Positions 1 to 9,610 of a stretch of DNA of 64,000 nt are shown here, one piece after another. The stretch spans positions 6,223,419 to 6,287,418 of the forward strand of contig OZ020486.1 in assembly GCA_963971405.1 (NCBI GenBank), read 5' to 3'. The notes under the pieces were generated by a model. That model made no database searches and was not told the DNA's origin. It was given only the letters and a program-made list of their open reading frames with translations. The position numbers and the translations under genes are program-made. This DNA comes from Psococerastis gibbosa. Lineage: Eukaryota; Arthropoda; Insecta; Psocodea; Psocidae. The number at the start of each line of letters is the position of its first letter. The first letter of the stretch is position 1.

Positions 1-465
1 AAGGTCTTTTAATGGGCTGTAAAGCCAGCTAAAGTAAAGTGTACAAGTCATTATGGAAATATAAGCGATTTCTGGTAATTCCTGCAAAAATGTGGATATG
101 CAAAAGTGTCACAAAATTGTAAGGAAAGCGTTAATGGCAAGGGCCGTGCTCGAGCTTGCTTTTCAATCGGCAGAATGGTATTTCGAATCACCAAGGGGAA
201 TGGATTTACTCAATAATTCAGAGTAGAATACAATAGCAATAAGTCAATTGTCCAGAAACCATTAGTCCTTAACATGACTATGGCTGATTATGGGAGTAAC
301 AACCATTTCAGAAACGTCACCCCTTCCACTGACAATGGGCTCCGCCCTAAATGTTCGATGACTGTGACTGTTAACACAGCAAGAAATTTAGTACAGTTTA
401 CCCTTTGTTAAATAATATCTCAAAATCATGACTGCCCAACAAGGGTTCAGGACAGGCAGGGAACC
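1..465. other. unassigned AT-rich sequence with one shared repeat piece
   Basis: No gene is seen. About 300-360 resembles, in reverse complement, about 15885-15955 (shared words such as GGGCTCCGCCCTAA followed by GATGACTGTGACTG-like sequence), so this part belongs to a dispersed repeat. The rest has no recognisable content. Confidence 0.4.
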
Positions 466-650
466 TTTTTTTTCTTGCTCGCTGCCCCATTAGAGATATT
501 ATGGTCAGCAACATGTCCGGCAGCCGCTCTTTCTCCATTTTGGTTGGATGGACATGGATCTAGGTTCGGTGGAGCAATTTATTGAGCCTCGAACCTCCAC
601 CTTCGGTTTCGTAGCCCAGTTATCTACCTTCTGGACTACACCAGAGTCAC
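466..650 (-). mobile_element. tRNA-derived SINE (type 1)
   Basis: On the minus strand, 638-627 reads TAGTCCAGAAGG, an exact match to the RNA polymerase III A-box pattern TRGYNNARNNGG. About 31 bases on, 595-586 reads GGTTCGAGGC, a good B-box. The spacing is that of a tRNA. The unit ends in a run of eight A (minus strand) near 466-473. A promoter-bearing tRNA-like head with an A tail is the standard SINE layout. No second copy was found here, so a lone tRNA pseudogene with unrelated flank remains possible. Confidence 0.5.
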
Positions 651-1011
651 TTTATCAGGAGCGTCATTTTAATGTTTTCTAAGGGGGCAAGATTACAATT
701 AGGCACATTTTCAAACAAGGTTGTAATGATATACTCGTTACTCACGGCCAATGTCGAATTTTTTTCAATTGTGCCCCCCTCCCTCCAGGGACCTCCTAAT
801 GCCGCTCCTGCACTTTATGCCACGTCAAGTCCTGGGTAAAAGCCAGTCGGGTCCTTTTCGTAACCTGAGGTTTCACTTTGTATTCCTCTAGTTACATCAT
901 TCCTTACTTCACGTAGCTGCTGTGGTTGCCCCTAGACTTAGTCCTGCTTTGGCATAGCTTCAGTCCGGGTCTCATTCGCCCCAGGAGCCCAGCCACTCGA
1001 AAACCACCTCA
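651..1011. other. unassigned interval
   Basis: No open frame, tandem repeat or recognised element end is seen. Confidence 0.3.
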
Positions 1012-1148
1012 CTAACTTGTCAACTCCCAACAGACCTGCAAGTGTTTGCTGTGCTCATTTCGACAGGTTTTTGTGACAATTTGACAGTCCCTGTCATGTA
1101 GACGGTCACTGAGGCCATCGAACATCGCAGCAGGATGCACAGTGTTAA
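1012..1148 (-). pseudogene. coding remnant of an unidentified dispersed element
   Basis: The minus strand encodes LNTVHPAAMFDGLSDRLHDR followed by DCQIVTKTC and later SKHLQVCWELTS with a stop. A diverged relative lies on the plus strand at about 39235-39345 (LSTVHPASAMFDGLNDCEHV then RDCLN). Two copies of the same peptide in one window point to a transposon-encoded tail rather than a host exon. The family is not recognised. The foldback element at 1149 is inserted directly next to it. Confidence 0.4.
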
Positions 1149-1543
1149 GGCGCATATTCCACCGACCTGCTAGTGCTAAATACAAATACGGTGACGTGGT
1201 AGCAGACATTCAAGACTTAGGTGGCGTTTCCACCGACCTCGCATTGCAGAATGCAAATGACATTGACGGAAATTTGAATTTTTCTTTTTATAGAAATCTA
1301 TTAAAATGTTTGTACTTAACATATCCCATGACGCCATTTTTTAATTTTAGTTGGTTTGTTTGTAATTTTACTACATGATCATTGATCAATTTTAACTATG
1401 GCATAGAGGAAAACAAACATTTCCGTCAATGTCATTTGCATTCTGCAATGCGAGGTCGGTGGAAACCCCGCCTAAGTCTTGAATGTCTGCTACTACGTCA
1501 CCGTATTTGTATTTAGCACTAGCAGGTCGGTGGAATATGCGCC
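1149..1543. mobile_element. foldback MITE, long-arm family, copy 1 (395 bp)
   Basis: The two ends are long inverted repeats of about 125 bp, beginning GGCGCATATTCCACCGACC and ending with its complement, around a loop containing TGATCATTGATCA. The element is flanked by TAA at 1146-1148 and 1544-1546. Unlike the other four copies, both arms keep the GCAAATGACATT segment, so this copy is closest to the ancestral form. No transposase is encoded. A 3-bp TWA duplication fits the PIF/Harbinger superfamily (inference). Confidence 0.8.
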
Positions 1544-1683
1544 TAAGATTCTTCACTTTGACAATTTGCTGAAAGTCAGAAACGGTAACAGGAAGAACTG
1601 TTTCCAGAAGCTATGCCAATGGGCGATGAACCGATGACTATTCCGAATGGTTGCATAACCATATTTCTGCAAAGGCAACGCAA

Positions 1684-2151
1684 CTGAAGCCTTGCTTGAT
1701 ACCAAGTATCGTTAGAAGCCAGGGGTGGCCAAAAATATCGCTTTCTCTCATTAGTCGCGAAATGTAAGAAGAATGCTCCGCTGTTTACAAAATTATGAAA
1801 TCAGAATTAGAGTTTTCATGCAACTCTTGCTAAGAAAAACCCGCTAGCCTAATTTAGTTCATTCGCCAGAGCGACAATATACGTTTACAAACTATGTACT
1901 ATTACACAACTATACTATTAGAAAATATACTACCCTAACACCAGAATCAGCATAGAGTTACTCATGTTTAACATTTGGAGTTTTATCCCTATGTATAATG
2001 ACTGTGGCAATATATTTTCAAATTTTGACGGAGTAAGGTTATATTAAGATCACTTAACTGGTTCCGCTACGGGTTCGTTACATTTTGGCCACCCCTGGAG
2101 GCTGGATGGGTGGCTTCTAACAGTGGTAGTTATCAAGCAAGGCTTTAGTGG
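1684..2151. mobile_element. inverted-repeat DNA element with nested termini
   Basis: The outer arms share ACTGAAGCCTTGCTTGATA (left, 1684) with the complement of TATCAAGCAAGGCTTTAGT (right, about 2130-2150), plus GTTAGAAGCC. Inside them CAGGGGTGGCCAAAA (1720) faces TTTTGGCCACCCCTG (about 2083-2097), a terminus of the hAT type. The right arm carries about 15 extra bases between outer and inner parts. There is no convincing target duplication. A MITE nested in a larger inverted repeat is also possible. Confidence 0.55.
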
Positions 2152-2444
2152 AGTATAGCAAGCCTGCTAATCATAACGATCATGTCAATATCCGTCTCAG
2201 TTGAATGATGCAATAACCTGTACACAATGACGAATGCGCGGCAGACCAAAGTCATCGATTGTACAACTAATTCGCACATAATCACATAAAATACGCCAAA
2301 CAAATGGCTTGGTATGCCTATTATTGCCTCCATAACGTCGGATCCCAGAAAAATATTTGGATATGACATCAAACATGGTCTAACGTAGATCAGGTTTTCG
2401 TCGGGTGTACTTGGTAAATATTGTTTTCCCCAGAACCTGGTCAT
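2145..2444 (-). CDS. unrecognised hydrophobic ORF, possible membrane-protein exon
   Basis: This is an uninterrupted 99-codon frame. It has a polar start (MTRFWGKQYLPSTPDENLIY), then hydrophobic stretches at roughly residues 38-57 and 59-75 (FGVFYVIMCELVVQSMTLVC) and a charged RLLHHSTETDID segment. The layout is vaguely like part of an insect chemoreceptor, but no diagnostic motif is seen, so the product is left unnamed. An in-frame TAA lies four codons before the ATG, after a possible splice acceptor (CTTCCTGTAAAG). The frame ends inside the right end of the inverted-repeat element at 1684-2151, so its C-terminus may be element-derived. Chance ORF is a real alternative. Confidence 0.25.
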   Translation of the reverse strand: MTRFWGKQYLPSTPDENLIYVRPCLMSYPNIFLGSDVMEAIIGIPSHLFGVFYVIMCELVVQSMTLVCRAFVIVYRLLHHSTETDIDMIVMISRLAILH

Positions 2445-2785
2445 AGCTTTACTTTACAGGAAGGTTATACTAACGTTATTTATATACCATATATTACCAG
2501 CCTTGGTACCACATACAACTAATATTCCAACAAGAATGAATATTAACGGATTTCTTATTTTACCCAAATATACAAAGGCACATGTACAGCAGTTTAATTC
2601 ATTCTTATGCAAATCTTATTACTATTACAACGAATTTATCAGTAGGCTAGTTACAAAAAGTTAGCAAGACCAATCACGAGCATAAAAAAATTACATTGAT
2701 ATGCAAATATTATATACCAAATACTAATGGAAATGTAACTAATATTATTCAGCTATCATGATTGTAATAGAATAATCTTCTTAAG
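2445..2785. other. unassigned AT-rich interval
   Basis: AT-rich sequence without recognisable coding or repeat structure. Confidence 0.3.
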
Positions 2786-2794
2786 GTTACAATC

Positions 2795-3025
2795 TTAGCG
2801 ATTGGTTGGCAGCAACTCCCTGCATATCGTCCTCCAGTTTACTCGGTCCTCGATCTTCCTCTTCAGTTCTTGATATGATATTGCTCCTGCGTCTTCTTTT
2901 ACTTGATCCATGAATTCCTTCTTCGGCCGTCCTCTTCGGTTATTTCCCTCTACTGAATAATAACGTGTTGAAATGTACTTTGTAGGGTGTATCCCGGACG
3001 CCTGTATGAAGGCATGGGAGCCCAA
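2795..3025 (-). mobile_element. LINE ORF2 C-terminal tail (GRPKKEFMDQ type), copy 1
   Basis: The minus frame ends NRRGRPKKEFMDQVKEDAG, ISYQELKRKIEDRVNWRTIC, RELLPTNR and a stop. This is the basic tail that follows the reverse transcriptase in many arthropod non-LTR elements (family knowledge). Only the last 70 or so codons are present and no polymerase motif is seen, as expected for a 5'-truncated insertion. A second copy is at about 34455-34640. The first 25 residues of the frame look unrelated. Confidence 0.7.
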
Positions 3026-3420
3026 ATATATTTGTATTTATAGGAAATAAAGAATTTTTGTTATTATTATAAGTAGAGGGAAGTGAATCAGCGATAACGC
3101 TAAAAAATAATTTATCCAGTGATAAGTTAAATTATCCCAAAGAAACCCCAATGGATTTACTTACGGGAATCAAAGCGAAATAAGAATTAAATTAACATAG
3201 AGATTAATTGCAGCATTGTTGAATTGTTGCATATGCTAGACGTAGGTGGAACATTTTATTTTTTCGCGATTCTGAAAACAGTTGAATGCCGTCTGCCTTG
3301 GAGCGGTTAATTTTAATAACGTATTTAAAGGGTTTAAGTAAATTTTTCTGTTTGTGCCACGCCGGCAGATATTACAGCAATAACTTGAAAAGTTTATACT
3401 CTGAGAGTGAGACTGAGTTT
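3026..3420. other. unassigned; A-rich element tail at start
   Basis: At 3040-3075 an AATAAA-bearing AT-rich stretch with a short TTA run looks like the 3' tail of a plus-strand retroelement. Nothing else is recognised. Confidence 0.35.
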
Positions 3421-3596
3421 TGCAGCCCGATCATGGCGATTTGGGATTAATATAATACCGGGGCTTATTCAATTGTTTTAAAGAAATGAGTGCAAAACGC
3501 GTGGGTAATTCAAATTGATATGTTAACATTTTAGGTGAGTTTTCCATTTTTTCTCCCTTGGATGTAAACACATTAAATCACCATGATCGGGCTGTA
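3421..3596. mobile_element. small MITE, GCAGCCYGATCATGG termini (176 bp)
   Basis: It starts TGCAGCCCGATCATGG and ends with the complement CCATGATCGGGCTGTA. Next to the left end is a TAATATAATACCGGGG motif. The same ends and subterminal motif bound a larger element at 28108-29089. No coding capacity is seen. Confidence 0.6.
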
Positions 3597-4034
3597 GATC
3601 ATTTTTCTTGTTTACCGCCTGAGGGAAGAAAAAGAAAGCATTTTCAAGGCGCAAGAAGCAATGTAGTGTTTGAAAAATGTACTTGAAAATAAACACAAGT
3701 ATTAGATTTTTGGTACACGAATTAAAAAAACGTTGTAGCGTTATACTCATGTGATAATGTTATCACCAAAACAGATAACGCTTTTAATTATAATTGTGGA
3801 GTTTTGTGCCAAATAGGTTTTTATTGCTTTCCAATTTTTAAATAAATTTTATAGCGATTCACTTGCTTTAAGTCTCAAACGAAACTTGGTTACGGAAAAG
3901 CAAGGTGGGAAATACAATAATAATTTCAATCCTTTCTACGAACCACACGTATCTGCAAAAATGAGGATATGTAACCAAGAATAAAACCTTCATAGTTTTC
4001 ATCTGGCGACGTCGTCCGTTATAACTTGAGACAT
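3597..4034. other. unassigned interval
   Basis: AT-rich with no feature that I can support. Confidence 0.3.
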
Positions 4035-4207
4035 GGCCGTGCCCAGGGGGTGGTCCATGGGGTCCGGACCACCCCCCCCCCCCCGAAATAAATTTTTGCA
4101 TGTAAACCTGCATGGTTTGATGAATTTATGCATTAATTCACTAATAAATTACATTTTTTTAAAAAATGGAACCCCCCCTTCCCGAAATCAAAACCTGCGC
4201 ACGGCCT
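4035..4207. mobile_element. G/C-run MITE, GGCCGTGCCCAGG termini, copy 1
   Basis: Ends are GGCCGTGCCCAGG and CCTGCGCACGGCC. A run of about 13 C lies just inside the left end and a shorter C run inside the right, so the ends are strongly strand-asymmetric. A relative with the same right end lies at about 12781-13003. Confidence 0.6.
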
Positions 4208-4633
4208 TGACATGAGAGGATCATTTCGCACCACCTATCTCCAGATGAAATTTCGGGGGACTGTAGCCCCCAGCCCCTCAGGTTGCAAGCCTGTGTCATG
4301 GTGTTTTTGTCTTTCGTTAATTCAAGTCAACGACCGACTCGACAACTTTTTGCAAATGCGCGGAATTCACCCGAAGTCGAGTGGGCACCTTATAATGTCG
4401 AGTCAGGGTTTCATTTGCGTCATCAGAAAGAACATCGTTCTACTTCTTGTTTGTCATTGTAGTGTTTTTATGTATAGCCTAAAACTGGACAATAATTTAC
4501 GCTTAGTTATACACAATAAGCCAACGACCGTCATTCTATGCCAATATTGACCTTGATGTTTGTAATTCTTTCTAATACGTACTAATTTGTTACACTTAAA
4601 TGGTACGTTCGATATTCATACGATAATTTTACA

Positions 4634-4930
4634 GGACAAATGAAACCAAGTTGCTGCTGACGGTTAAGAAACGGAAACTAACATACTTCGGTCATGTGAT
4701 GACTGATGAGGAATGAAAAAGTATCGCCTTCTGCATGTAATAATCCAAGGGAAGGTAAAAGGACAGAGGGCCGAAGGCAGAATCACCATCCTCGTGGAAA
4801 AACCTGGGGTAGTGATTTGGCTAGAGCAAGACTTCCCTTTTCAGAGCAGCAGGTCAAAATTTGTTTTGTTGTTGGTGTCAACATAATTGAATTGCATTGT
4901 CATGATGATTGCCTATATCTTCGAAAGAAG
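4634..4930 (+). mobile_element. RTE-like LINE C-terminal tail, copy 1
   Basis: Broken frames read TKLLLTVKKRKLTYFGHVM, then an insertion or frameshift, then VIQGKVKGQRAEGRI, and finally a noncoding tail matching the copies at 11535, 35880, 54957 and 55326 (CATGATGATTGCC, CTTCGAAAGAAGAGGCAT). In intact relatives this is the region GRRGPGRRRISWLKNLRTW that ends the ORF (family knowledge). Frameshifts and stops make it a dead fragment. Confidence 0.7.
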
Positions 4931-5092
4931 AGGCATTTAAATAAGAAGTACCTGACACCGGGCTGACAGGCAGCTGCGGAAGTAGGTGTACAGTAGCTGT
5001 AGATGGTAGGTACTTTTTTTAAGAACCCATTATTATGATTAAACCTTATTTTGCCAACAACTTTTATTTTTGATGACACTATTGCTACTGTT

Positions 5093-5215
5093 TCCCTTAT
5101 AAGTTTTTGGCCGTTGGCTAACTACAAATAATTCACTTCTTCGGTGTCAACCTACACCGACTACAAATGATAATGGGCACGCTGAGACATGCTTACCATC
5201 GACATTATAACGGGT
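5093..5215 (+). repeat. dispersed repeat D, partial copy 1
   Basis: Carries the D core: TTTTGGCCGTTGGC, GGTGTCAACCTACACCG, CTACAAATGATAATGGGCA and GACATGCTTACCATCGAC. Other copies are at 19738, 26507, 27286 and 61794 (plus) and at 21462 and 34083 (minus). No tRNA-like boxes or coding frame were found, and the class is unknown. Confidence 0.6.
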
Positions 5216-6726
5216 GATCGCTCGGCTCAAACACGTTCATAAACGAGTCTAGATGAGTATGGTAGATGATATATATACTGGAAATGCTGCTGTGACAAGA
5301 CTTAATTATTATATATAATTATATTTAATTTAATTATAGTTAGTTCTTTTGAAACATTATAGTTGTTCTTCTAGCATAAGCTAAACTAACAAATTGAAAA
5401 ACTCCGGTAAAACTGCATACTGTATTATGTATATAATTTATAAGTTGACGGTTGTTTGCATAACACTTGCACAGTTTGAATTTTAAATTTTCTCTTATGA
5501 TGCATGAAGCAACTCAGCGTAGTTTTACTACATTCGTCAGGTAAACTTCGGTACATTTTTCAACCACCGGGTTGCCAGGCTATTTCGCCATTATTACCCT
5601 TACACTAAAACTATCCGACGCATCACAGAAGCGCCTTATCTCTCTTCACTTTACCCCTGCAAAAATATGGTTATGCAATTGTGTAAGAAATGAGCACTAC
5701 ACTGTCGTAGCCAGGATTTCAGCAAAGGAAAGTGGGGTTGGTTGCTATCGGCAGGGGGGTGGGGGTCTGCGAATTGTCCTTAATGCGATTCCCACCTTCG
5801 CTAGAGAAGTCTCAGAAGCCGGTAGGGGATGGAATAATTATTATATGCCCGTGTAATGCAGTCATCCTTACTAATAGTTTTCACGTGAACGTGCCTTACT
5901 GATTTGACAAATCTCTTTGAGGCAACAGTATAATAATAGGAAATCATCTCCTCAAGCAACGCGGAACAATTTTAAGTCTTTTATAGGTCACAACACATTA
6001 TTTTCAATGTCATGAGTCAGCGAGAGCTCGGGGAGGGGGAATTAATGATCAATCTGACTCTGGAATGTTCTAGTAAAGTATGTAAACTACTATAGACTTA
6101 TTACTTCCCGCATATTATTATCTCTCTGTCAATGATTGTTCTATGATAATGTAAATTTGATGTCGGGAATATTGTTGCGCTCAATTAATTTTTGTCGTCA
6201 ACAATGGAAACTTCTATAAATATTAAATAGATGCATGTGGTTAGGTATTGTAGCACATTTTCCCAAACCTAATTTGAATACCTAGCGTATACAGTTCCGG
6301 AAATTCAGGGTCGTTGGGAGCATCGGTGGTCTTTGCTCGGAGTCGGGCAAAAGAGTAAAAAATAATCATTTCACAGGAAATATTAGTAGAGCTAGGCATA
6401 AAAATGTAAGTTATAATCTGTTAGAAGCAATTTGTTTCGCTACACTTTGATGTACTGTATGTTGTGTCCGGCACTAACACCAATTGGCTATAGTTTTGGA
6501 ACTTCTTCGACCTGGCATAACCGTCTGAGTACGTTATTTTTCAAAAATGAAGTTTAATAATAATTAAGCATTGTTGCAACAATCTTTATTTTTATAATAT
6601 TAATTCGGCAGTACAAATTTGCATTACAGCCCGCACCTTTCTAATGCCCATCATTTTGAATTAGGCGCAGCCACCTAGTATTGACATTTCAACCAACCGA
6701 CTAAATACCGTACCCTGTAGGCCTAC
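5216..6726. other. 1.5 kb with no recognisable gene
   Basis: AT-rich. A G run near 5750-5766 beside a GTAGCCAGGATTTCAGC motif resembles the G/C-run MITE ends at 38002 and 56912, but the partner end is missing. Nothing else is supported. Confidence 0.35.
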
Positions 6727-6896
6727 AAATGTTTAATCTGCTGCAGAAAACTATCAAAGACGCTGTAAACTTGAAGGAGTTCAGAAAGAAAATTGTGGAT
6801 GATGTAAAAAAGAAGAGGTCATAGAGCAGTAGTGTCTGGATTAATCATTAGTGCGATGCACTACTCCAAATCACAACTACTACTACTACTACTGTG
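6727..6896 (+). mobile_element. LINE C-terminal tail with (ACT)n end
   Basis: The frame reads LLQKTIKDAVNLKEFRKKIV then DDVKKKRS and a stop, a basic LINE C-terminus. It is followed by a short 3' UTR and a trinucleotide run (ACT)6 at about 6878-6896. Microsatellite tails are usual for RTE-type elements. SINE-A copies end in the same trinucleotide, so this LINE type could be their partner (inference). Confidence 0.6.
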
Positions 6897-7364
6897 GGGC
6901 GGTGGCTTGTCAGCACAACCCTAACCCCTAATTCAAGATAGCAGTTACTGAGTTACTACAGATGTCTATAGTGACGTTCCGTTTCGCTAATTTGTTGTCA
7001 ATGAGTCCATGACAAAACAGCCGGAATACTGGAAACGGCCCTGAAAACTGTCAAACTCTGTCAAACCAGTGTAGTTCACCCGCTGTGAATTTTATAATTC
7101 CAGCTGGAGCAGACGGATTCCTTAAATGAGCTCACCTGTGTGTTCACACGGCGTGAATATGCTGACCATCACGCCATCCTGTCAGCCATATTGGCATTAC
7201 AAAAATTTAGTTCTCAATCGGCCGCTTTGAGTGAAGGGTGTACTTGAGACAGCTATTTTTCGTCGCTGTACTGTTGAATTCTACGCTTATTTGCTAGTTA
7301 TTGAGTTCACAGACGACGCGTTTTTAGCCTTTGTACAAGTTTTTCACCAAAATTTTCTATAAAA
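6897..7364. other. non-repetitive interval upstream of candidate exon
   Basis: No repeat family of this window is found here, which is unusual and fits a gene-proximal region. No clear TATA box or initiator could be assigned. Confidence 0.3.
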
Positions 7365-7417
7365 ATGATCACATCTACTTCATCAGTTGCATCGATAACC
7401 GGCATGGATAGCGTAAG
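7365..7417 (+). CDS. possible first coding exon of an unidentified gene
   Basis: The ATG sits in AAAAATGATC, a favourable A-rich insect start context. Seventeen codons (MITSTSSVASITGMDSV) lead to a strong donor, AAG|GTATGT, leaving two bases of the next codon. The surroundings are free of the repeats that fill the window. The Ser/Thr-rich peptide is too short to identify. It could join the exon at 7945 (next entry). Its end phase does not fit the exon at 44860 directly, so the two candidates cannot be joined without a further exon. Chance occurrence is not excluded. Confidence 0.35.
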
Positions 7418-7944
7418 GTATGTAAACATTTTTACTTTCTATAACCTAATGTCAGTTTCTGTCATCTATAGTTTCATTACAACTATGCGTTTCATTTGTT
7501 AGGTATTTGCCAGTTAAAATTGTCTAGGTGGTTTTGCACTGGCGTATTATTGCATTGAGGAAAAGTAGAACAAAACACAGGTTAATTCACAGAAGGAAGA
7601 CATAACATGACCCACCCATTTTGTTATTGATTTACATTGTTTCACAACATATTTTGCCTTAAAATCTTGTAAATTAGAACTGTAAGCCTACTGTAACTAA
7701 CGTTCTAAGCAGAATTCTGGATAATATTAGAGATATTTGCCATCCAAGGCCCATGAATATAAAAAAATACAAAATAGTGAATCAACATTCAGTTTTTATA
7801 TAACGGTTGAAAATTTAGGTGCAGGCTAGTAATAATAATCAGGTATTGCATGTGTAAAATTCCCATCCTCTAAAAATTCCTGGGTACGGGTCTGATATGA
7901 CACGTCGAAACTTTCAAACATATTGTTTACTTTTTCCATTTCAG

Positions 7945-7978
7945 ACTACCCACACTAGTTACCCCTAGTGGAGGGTAG
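7945..7978 (+). CDS. possible second exon ending in a stop
   Basis: A pyrimidine-rich acceptor, TTTTTCCATTTCAG, is followed by bases that continue the exon-1 frame as RLPTLVTPSGG and then TAG. If used, the two exons encode only 28 residues. Alternatively a weak donor (GGAGG|GTAGGA) before the stop continues to an unseen exon. Identity unknown. Confidence 0.25.
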
Positions 7979-8413
7979 GAAAATGAAGAAATAACGGGCA
8001 ATGCTCACCATTACTATTTCCGTGCTATAAGACATTTTTCATCGATAGATTATTGGAAAAGACTATTTGACATAGACGAGACGATGAAAGGGAAGGTCAA
8101 GCATTAAAATTCGATATAAAACGAATATTTTTCCATCGGACCTGGGGCTGGGCCTACACAACCCTAGTGTTACCTTAATTTTACCACTAGGGGAAACCTA
8201 TGCACTCCTACACAGAAGTGCCTAGGTGACAGGTGTCGCCAGAACAAGTCTAGAGACTTTCCCGATACTGACTCACCAATTGTACAATAAGTTGCCATTA
8301 AAAGTGAGACAATAGGACAAGACACCTCTTTACAGCCTGGAGAATGGGTCAACTGTAATGGGTTAATTGAATGAGTTGGCCGAAAGGCCCATATGGAAAA
8401 TAAAGACAATGTT
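7979..8413. other. unassigned interval
   Basis: No repeat copy or convincing exon. The 79-codon minus frame at 8170-8409 shows nothing recognisable. Confidence 0.3.
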
Positions 8414-8740
8414 GAAGAACCAGAAGAATCCGGGCTGATGGGCCGTGGTCGAAATGAACGTTTGGAAGTTCACTTTCATTTCGACCACGGGTAAAGGTTA
8501 AGTTTAGCTACCACTCATAAAATCACAAAATTTTGTTCTATATCGTTGATTTAGCTGTAAAGAAACCCATTTCCGAAAGAATTAAAAGTCGGAAAAGTAT
8601 AGTTTTTGAGTTACAACCGAATTTAGTTCGAATTTTTGCATGGGCAGGTATTGGGACAAATTGCTCATAAATTTTTTTATGGAAGGAACATTGTCAGAGG
8701 CATGTAAATAAGACAACTTCTTCTTCTTCTTCTTCCGGCT

Positions 8741-9394
8741 CTACAGCCCTTGGTGGGCTTTGGCCTGCTCGACAACACTCCTCCATTCTTCTCGGTTTTG
8801 CACAACGCTCCACCATCTGGAGACTCCCAACTCGCGAAGGTCATTCTCTAACTCGTCCTTCCAGCGGTTTCTTGGCCGTCCTGGCAGTCGTCTTCCCGTC
8901 ATGCTTGCTTTGTACATTTTTCGTTGCATGCGTTCTTCAGACATCCTTACAACGTGTCCCAGCCACCTTAATCGTTGTGCTTTAATGAACCTTACTATGT
9001 CTTCTCCGTTGAGAGCGGCGTCGATTTCAGCGTTGTTTCTTATACGCCATTCTCCGTACTCGTAAAGGGGTCCATATATCCTCCTTATTATCTTTCTTTC
9101 GAGTACACGTAGTTTGTTGGCATCGTTTACAGTGAGATTCCAGGTTTCCGATCCGTATGTTGCAACTGGTCTTATAAGGGTTTTGTATACTCGTAGTTTT
9201 GTGGCTCTAGAGATAAGTCTTGACTTGAGCAATTTTAGGTTGGCAAAATATGCTCTATTGGCTGCTGTTATTCTTCTGTCTATCTCTGCGCTAGTTTTGT
9301 TTTGATTGTTTACTTCTGCACCAAGGTAGATGAAGCTCTTTACATTCTCGAAAGCCATTCCTTGTACAGTCAGGTTGTCACTTCTCTGTCTGTA
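8741..9394 (-). pseudogene. LINE endonuclease-reverse transcriptase C-terminal part
   Basis: This is the longest coding remnant: about 217 codons, open from about 9394 and running on to 9643 upstream. It covers the region after the polymerase: FIYLGAEVNNQNKTSAEIDR, LYKTLIRP-like VYKTLIRPVATYGSETW, LRVLERKIIRRIYGPLYEYG, IKAQRLRWLGHVVRMSEE, GRRLPGRPRNRWKDELENDL, REEWRSVVEQAKAHQGL, then a stop at the usual family position. The catalytic reverse transcriptase motifs are upstream and absent. The 3' flank has a GAA-type microsatellite (minus strand, about 8717-8738), typical of RTE-like elements. It would act in reverse transcription if full length. The frame is intact here, so the insertion is fairly young. 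The first 83 codons of the frame (9643-9395) belong to other sequence. Confidence 0.8.
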
Positions 9395-9493
9395 AATAAG
9401 ACAACCCTTGCTTAAAATATGAATTCCCTTGCAATTGGGATGTTTTCCTTCCATATTAAAAACATTTTCATTCGACTTTTGATACAGCGGGGT

Positions 9494-9610
9494 CTTCTTC
9501 TGTAGTTGCAATCTAGCGATTGGTTTGCAGCAAATCTTTCCACCTCCTTCTCCACTCCTCCCTGTCTTGGGTCGTTCTCTTGAGTTCCAAGTAGGTTCCG
9601 CAGCTGGGTA
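9494..9610 (-). mobile_element. second LINE tail fused upstream
   Basis: In another minus-strand frame the bases read a TRPKTGRSGEGGGK-like stretch equivalent to the REEWR and NQSL tail of the type at 34455 (ERFAANQSLDCN), i.e. another LINE C-terminus broken by frameshift. It lies between the LINE remnant at 8741 and the right arm at 9606. Confidence 0.4.
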
